A stretch of DNA of 64,000 nt from Marinobacter sp050379415 (GTDB lineage: Bacteria > Pseudomonadota > Gammaproteobacteria > Pseudomonadales > Oleiphilaceae): NCBI RefSeq assembly GCF_050379415.1, contig NZ_JBNRLS010000005.1:1-64000 (forward strand). The letters are read 5' to 3'. The translations under genes were made by a program, and so were the position numbers. The notes below the pieces were generated by a model. The model searched no databases, was not told the origin of the DNA, and saw only the letters and a list, made by a program, of their open reading frames with translations. This document shows, in pieces, positions 61,375 through 64,000 of the stretch; positions within the stretch are counted from its first letter, which is position 1, and every line of letters begins with the position of its first letter.

Positions 61375-62796
61375 TCAGACATCCAAGTAGTCGAGGATGC
61401 CCTCTGCTGCCTGGCGACCTTCCCAGATGGCGGTGACCACCAGGTCAGAACCCCGGACCATATCGCCGCCGGCGAAGATCTTCGGGTTGCTGGTCTGGAA
61501 GGCGAACTCCGCCTCTTCCGGTGCAGCAACGCGGCCGGAATCGTCGGTATCAATCTTCTGCTCATCGAACCAGTCCGCCGGGCTCGGACGGAAGCCGAAA
61601 GCAACCAGGACGGCATCGGCAGGGATCACCTCTTCGCTGCCGGGGACCACTTCCGGACGGCGACGCCCATTCTCGTCCGGCTCGCCGAGCTGGGTCTGGA
61701 CCACTTTCACACCCTCAACGCGATCTTCACCAATGATCGCAATGGGCTGACGGTTGAACAGGAACTTCACGCCCTCTTCCTTGGCGTTGGCCACCTCGCG
61801 GCGGGAACCGGGCATATTGGCCTCGTCCCGGCGATAGGCACAGGTCACACTTTCCGCCTGCTGACGGATGGAGGTGCGATTGCAGTCCATGGCGGTGTCG
61901 CCACCACCCAGCACGACAACCCGCTGGCCCTTCATATCAATGAAGTCAGCAGGATCCTTCTCGAAACCAAGGCGGCGGTTCACATTGGACACCAGGAACG
62001 GCAGCGCATCATAGACGCCCGGCAGGTCCTCGCCCGGGAAACCGCCCTTCATGTAGGTGTAGGTACCCATACCCATAAACACCGCATCGTATTCGTCAAT
62101 GATGTCCTTGAGCTGCACGTCCTTGCCCACTTCGGTAGCCAGACGGAATTCCACACCCATTTCCTCGAATACTTCGCGCCGGCGGGACATCACGGACTTT
62201 TCCAGCTTGAATTCGGGGATACCGAAGGTCAGCAGGCCGCCAATTTCCGGGTACCGGTCGAACACTACCGGCTTGACGCCATTACGGACCAGAATGTCGG
62301 CACAGCCCAGGCCGGCAGGACCGGCACCGATCACCGCAACCTTCTTGTCGGTCCACTTCACCCGGGACATATCGGGCTTCCAGCCCAGGGCAAAGGCGGT
62401 ATCGGTGATGTACTTCTCCACGGAACCGATGGTCACCGCACCAAAGCCGTCATTGAGGGTACAGGCCCCCTCACACAGGCGGTCCTGCGGGCACACGCGA
62501 CCACACACTTCCGGCAGGGAGTTGGTCTGATGGCACAACTCCACCGCCCTCATGATGTTGCCCTCGGAAACCAGCTTCAGCCAGTTGGGGATGTAGTTGT
62601 GTACCGGGCACTTCCATTCACAGTAGGGGTTGCCGCACTCCAGACAGCGATGGGCCTGGGTCGCGGCATTATCTGAGGTGAACGGATGGTAGATTTCACC
62701 AAATTCTTTCTTCCGCTTACTGGCCGGAACCTTCTTGGGGTCGATCCGCCCAACTTCGACAAACTGGAAGTCGTTACTCAGTCGTTCTTTCATCAT
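61375..62796 (-). CDS. gltD: Glutamate synthase small subunit
   Basis: This 473-residue NADPH-dependent flavoprotein supplies electrons for glutamate synthesis from glutamine and 2-oxoglutarate. Iron-sulfur cysteines are in CLECGNPYCEWKCP and CGRVCPQDRLCEGAC, FAD is bound at GAGPAGLGCA, and NADPH at GGGDTAMDC. It is 75 bases after gltB. Two adjacent ATG codons (62796, 62793) could start it. Confidence 0.97.
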   Translation of the reverse strand: MMKERLSNDFQFVEVGRIDPKKVPASKRKKEFGEIYHPFTSDNAATQAHRCLECGNPYCEWKCPVHNYIPNWLKLVSEGNIMRAVELCHQTNSLPEVCGRVCPQDRLCEGACTLNDGFGAVTIGSVEKYITDTAFALGWKPDMSRVKWTDKKVAVIGAGPAGLGCADILVRNGVKPVVFDRYPEIGGLLTFGIPEFKLEKSVMSRRREVFEEMGVEFRLATEVGKDVQLKDIIDEYDAVFMGMGTYTYMKGGFPGEDLPGVYDALPFLVSNVNRRLGFEKDPADFIDMKGQRVVVLGGGDTAMDCNRTSIRQQAESVTCAYRRDEANMPGSRREVANAKEEGVKFLFNRQPIAIIGEDRVEGVKVVQTQLGEPDENGRRRPEVVPGSEEVIPADAVLVAFGFRPSPADWFDEQKIDTDDSGRVAAPEEAEFAFQTSNPKIFAGGDMVRGSDLVVTAIWEGRQAAEGILDYLDV

Positions 62797-62871
62797 GATG
62801 CTCTCATCAGCTCAATTTCGACCGGGGCGCCGGACCCGCCGCGCGCCCCCAAACCTCTTCGAACCGGGCGC

Positions 62872-64000
62872 TTATTCCGGACGTGCCCGGGTGCTGGCCA
62901 ACAGGCTGCGCAAACTCGCCGCCTTGGGCTTGACCAGCCAGAAACGGCCGATGTAGTCGTCGAAATTCTCAAGAATGTGCTCCGCCCACTCACTGCCGGT
63001 CTCCGCGATATGCTCACGGATGACGCCGCGCAGGTGGTTGCGGTAGGACTCCATGTCCTCGCTGGAAATACGCTGGATTTCTACCAGTTCGTGGTTGTAT
63101 TTGTCCACGAAGGTGTTGTGCTGGTCCAGTACGTAGGCAAAGCCACCGGTCATACCGGCACCGAAGTTATGTCCGGTGTTACCCAGCACGGTCACCAGGC
63201 CGCCCGTCATGTATTCACAGCAGTGATCACCGGCGCCCTCGACCACAGCATGGGCACCCGAGTTACGGACGGCGAAACGCTCACCGGCGGTACCCGCTGC
63301 GAACAGCTTGCCTCCGGTGGCACCGTACAGGCAAGTGTTGCCCATGATGGAGGTTTCCTGGCTCTTGAAGCCGCTGTTACGGGGCGGCTTGATGACCAGC
63401 TTGCCACCGGTCATGCCCTTGCCCACGTAATCGTTGGCATCACCCTCAAGGATCAGGTTCAGGCCGCCGACGTTCCAGACACCGAAGCTCTGGCCAGCGG
63501 TACCGGTGAGATCCAGGGTAATCGGGGCATCCACCATGCCCTGGTTCCCGTGCCGCTCGGCAATCTCGCCGGACAGCCGGGCACCGATGGACCGGTCACA
63601 ATTGGTGACCTTGTAGGACCAGGCACCACCGGATTTGTTCTCGATGGCTGTCGCCGTGTCCTTGACCATCTGCTCAGCCAGGGTACCGCGGTCGAAAGGC
63701 TCGTTCCGCTCCACCTGACAGGTCTGGGGTTTGTCCGCCGGAATGCTGTCATTCTCCAGCAGTCGGGTCAGGTCCAGCTTCTTCTGGCGCTCGGTGTCTC
63801 CCGGCAGACGTTCCAGCAGGTCCACACGTCCCACCAGCTCTTCCAGGTTGCGGACACCCAGCCTGGCCATCCATTCCCGGGTTTCTTCCGCCACAAAACG
63901 GAAGAAGTTCATCGCCATTTCCACCGTGCCCTTGAAGTGCTCTTCACGCAGATGGTCATTCTGGGTGGCGACACCGGTGGCACAGTTATTCAGGTGACAG
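62872..64000 (-). CDS. gltB: Glutamate synthase large subunit, C-terminal part (cut by the window edge)
   Basis: Only the last 375 or so residues are in view; the gene continues beyond 64000. The frame is open to the edge. The 3Fe-4S cluster cysteines near the edge read CHLNNCATGVATQ, as in GltB. The C-terminal glutamate synthase beta-helix domain with its many Gly residues (GGLNLILEGDANDYVGKGMTGG is its pattern) is complete. An internal GTG could be mistaken for a start. Confidence 0.96.
   Translation of the reverse strand, partial: CHLNNCATGVATQNDHLREEHFKGTVEMAMNFFRFVAEETREWMARLGVRNLEELVGRVDLLERLPGDTERQKKLDLTRLLENDSIPADKPQTCQVERNEPFDRGTLAEQMVKDTATAIENKSGGAWSYKVTNCDRSIGARLSGEIAERHGNQGMVDAPITLDLTGTAGQSFGVWNVGGLNLILEGDANDYVGKGMTGGKLVIKPPRNSGFKSQETSIMGNTCLYGATGGKLFAAGTAGERFAVRNSGAHAVVEGAGDHCCEYMTGGLVTVLGNTGHNFGAGMTGGFAYVLDQHNTFVDKYNHELVEIQRISSEDMESYRNHLRGVIREHIAETGSEWAEHILENFDDYIGRFWLVKPKAASLRSLLASTRARPE

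Overview
The window is GC-rich gammaproteobacterial chromosome. The protein sequences and gene order resemble Marinobacter or a close relative: PilS-PilR, minor pilins, ispH, fkpB, lspA, ileS, ribF, murJ and rpsT follow the Pseudomonas order; proB-obgE-rpmA-rplU-ispB is intact; and a wax ester synthase/DGAT is present. This assignment is made by recognition, with no database search. Almost all of the window is core genome. I see no rRNA, tRNA, CRISPR array, prophage or transposase gene.

Layout. 213-1818: MsrPQ periplasmic methionine sulfoxide reductase. 1921-6137: pssA, then the branched-chain amino acid operon ilvI-ilvH-ilvC with a long leader. 6640-7101: a small DUF4124 protein. 7218-12789: clpB with a sigma-32-type promoter, pgeF, rluD and the divergent bamD. 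12910-14574: nadE. 14667-17746: pilS-pilR. 17767-31918: two complete sets of type IVa minor pilin/PilY1 genes. Set A is fimT-pilV-pilW-pilX-pilY1. Set B is fimT-pilV-pilW-pilX-(130-aa gene)-pilY1-pilE. A lone forward-strand pilin gene lies between them. 32062-39517: ispH-fkpB-lspA-ileS-ribF-murJ. 39796-45603: rpsT, proB-obgE, rpmA-rplU, ispB and glutathionyl-hydroquinone reductase. 45702-48457: a LysR regulator and a wax ester synthase/DGAT. 48480-49595: two small conserved proteins. 49617-56232: glyA and nrdR-ribD-ribBA-ribH-nusB-thiL-pgpA. 56492-59529: ettA-radA. 59588-64000: a PilZ protein, hemE, gltD and the 3' part of gltB.

The main non-coding feature is a family of about 30-nt palindromes. 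Fourteen copies are spread over the window, often as tandem pairs 60-67 nt apart and starting 11-14 nt after a stop codon. Two stem classes differ by a compensatory base-pair change, so the hairpin appears to be selected. One copy lies in frame inside the wax ester synthase gene and adds 29 residues just before its catalytic HH motif. A separate 108-nt inverted repeat lies between pgeF and clpB.

The most unusual genetic feature is the doubled pilus-tip gene set. The two PilY1 proteins differ: set B keeps a canonical DxSxS metal-site motif in its VWA domain, while set A has lost the last serine and carries an additional EF-hand-like loop. Set B also encodes a small secreted CxxC protein of unknown role. 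A perfect CRP/Vfr-type box and a hairpin covering the first Shine-Dalgarno sequence lie upstream of set B, so this module is probably regulated separately.
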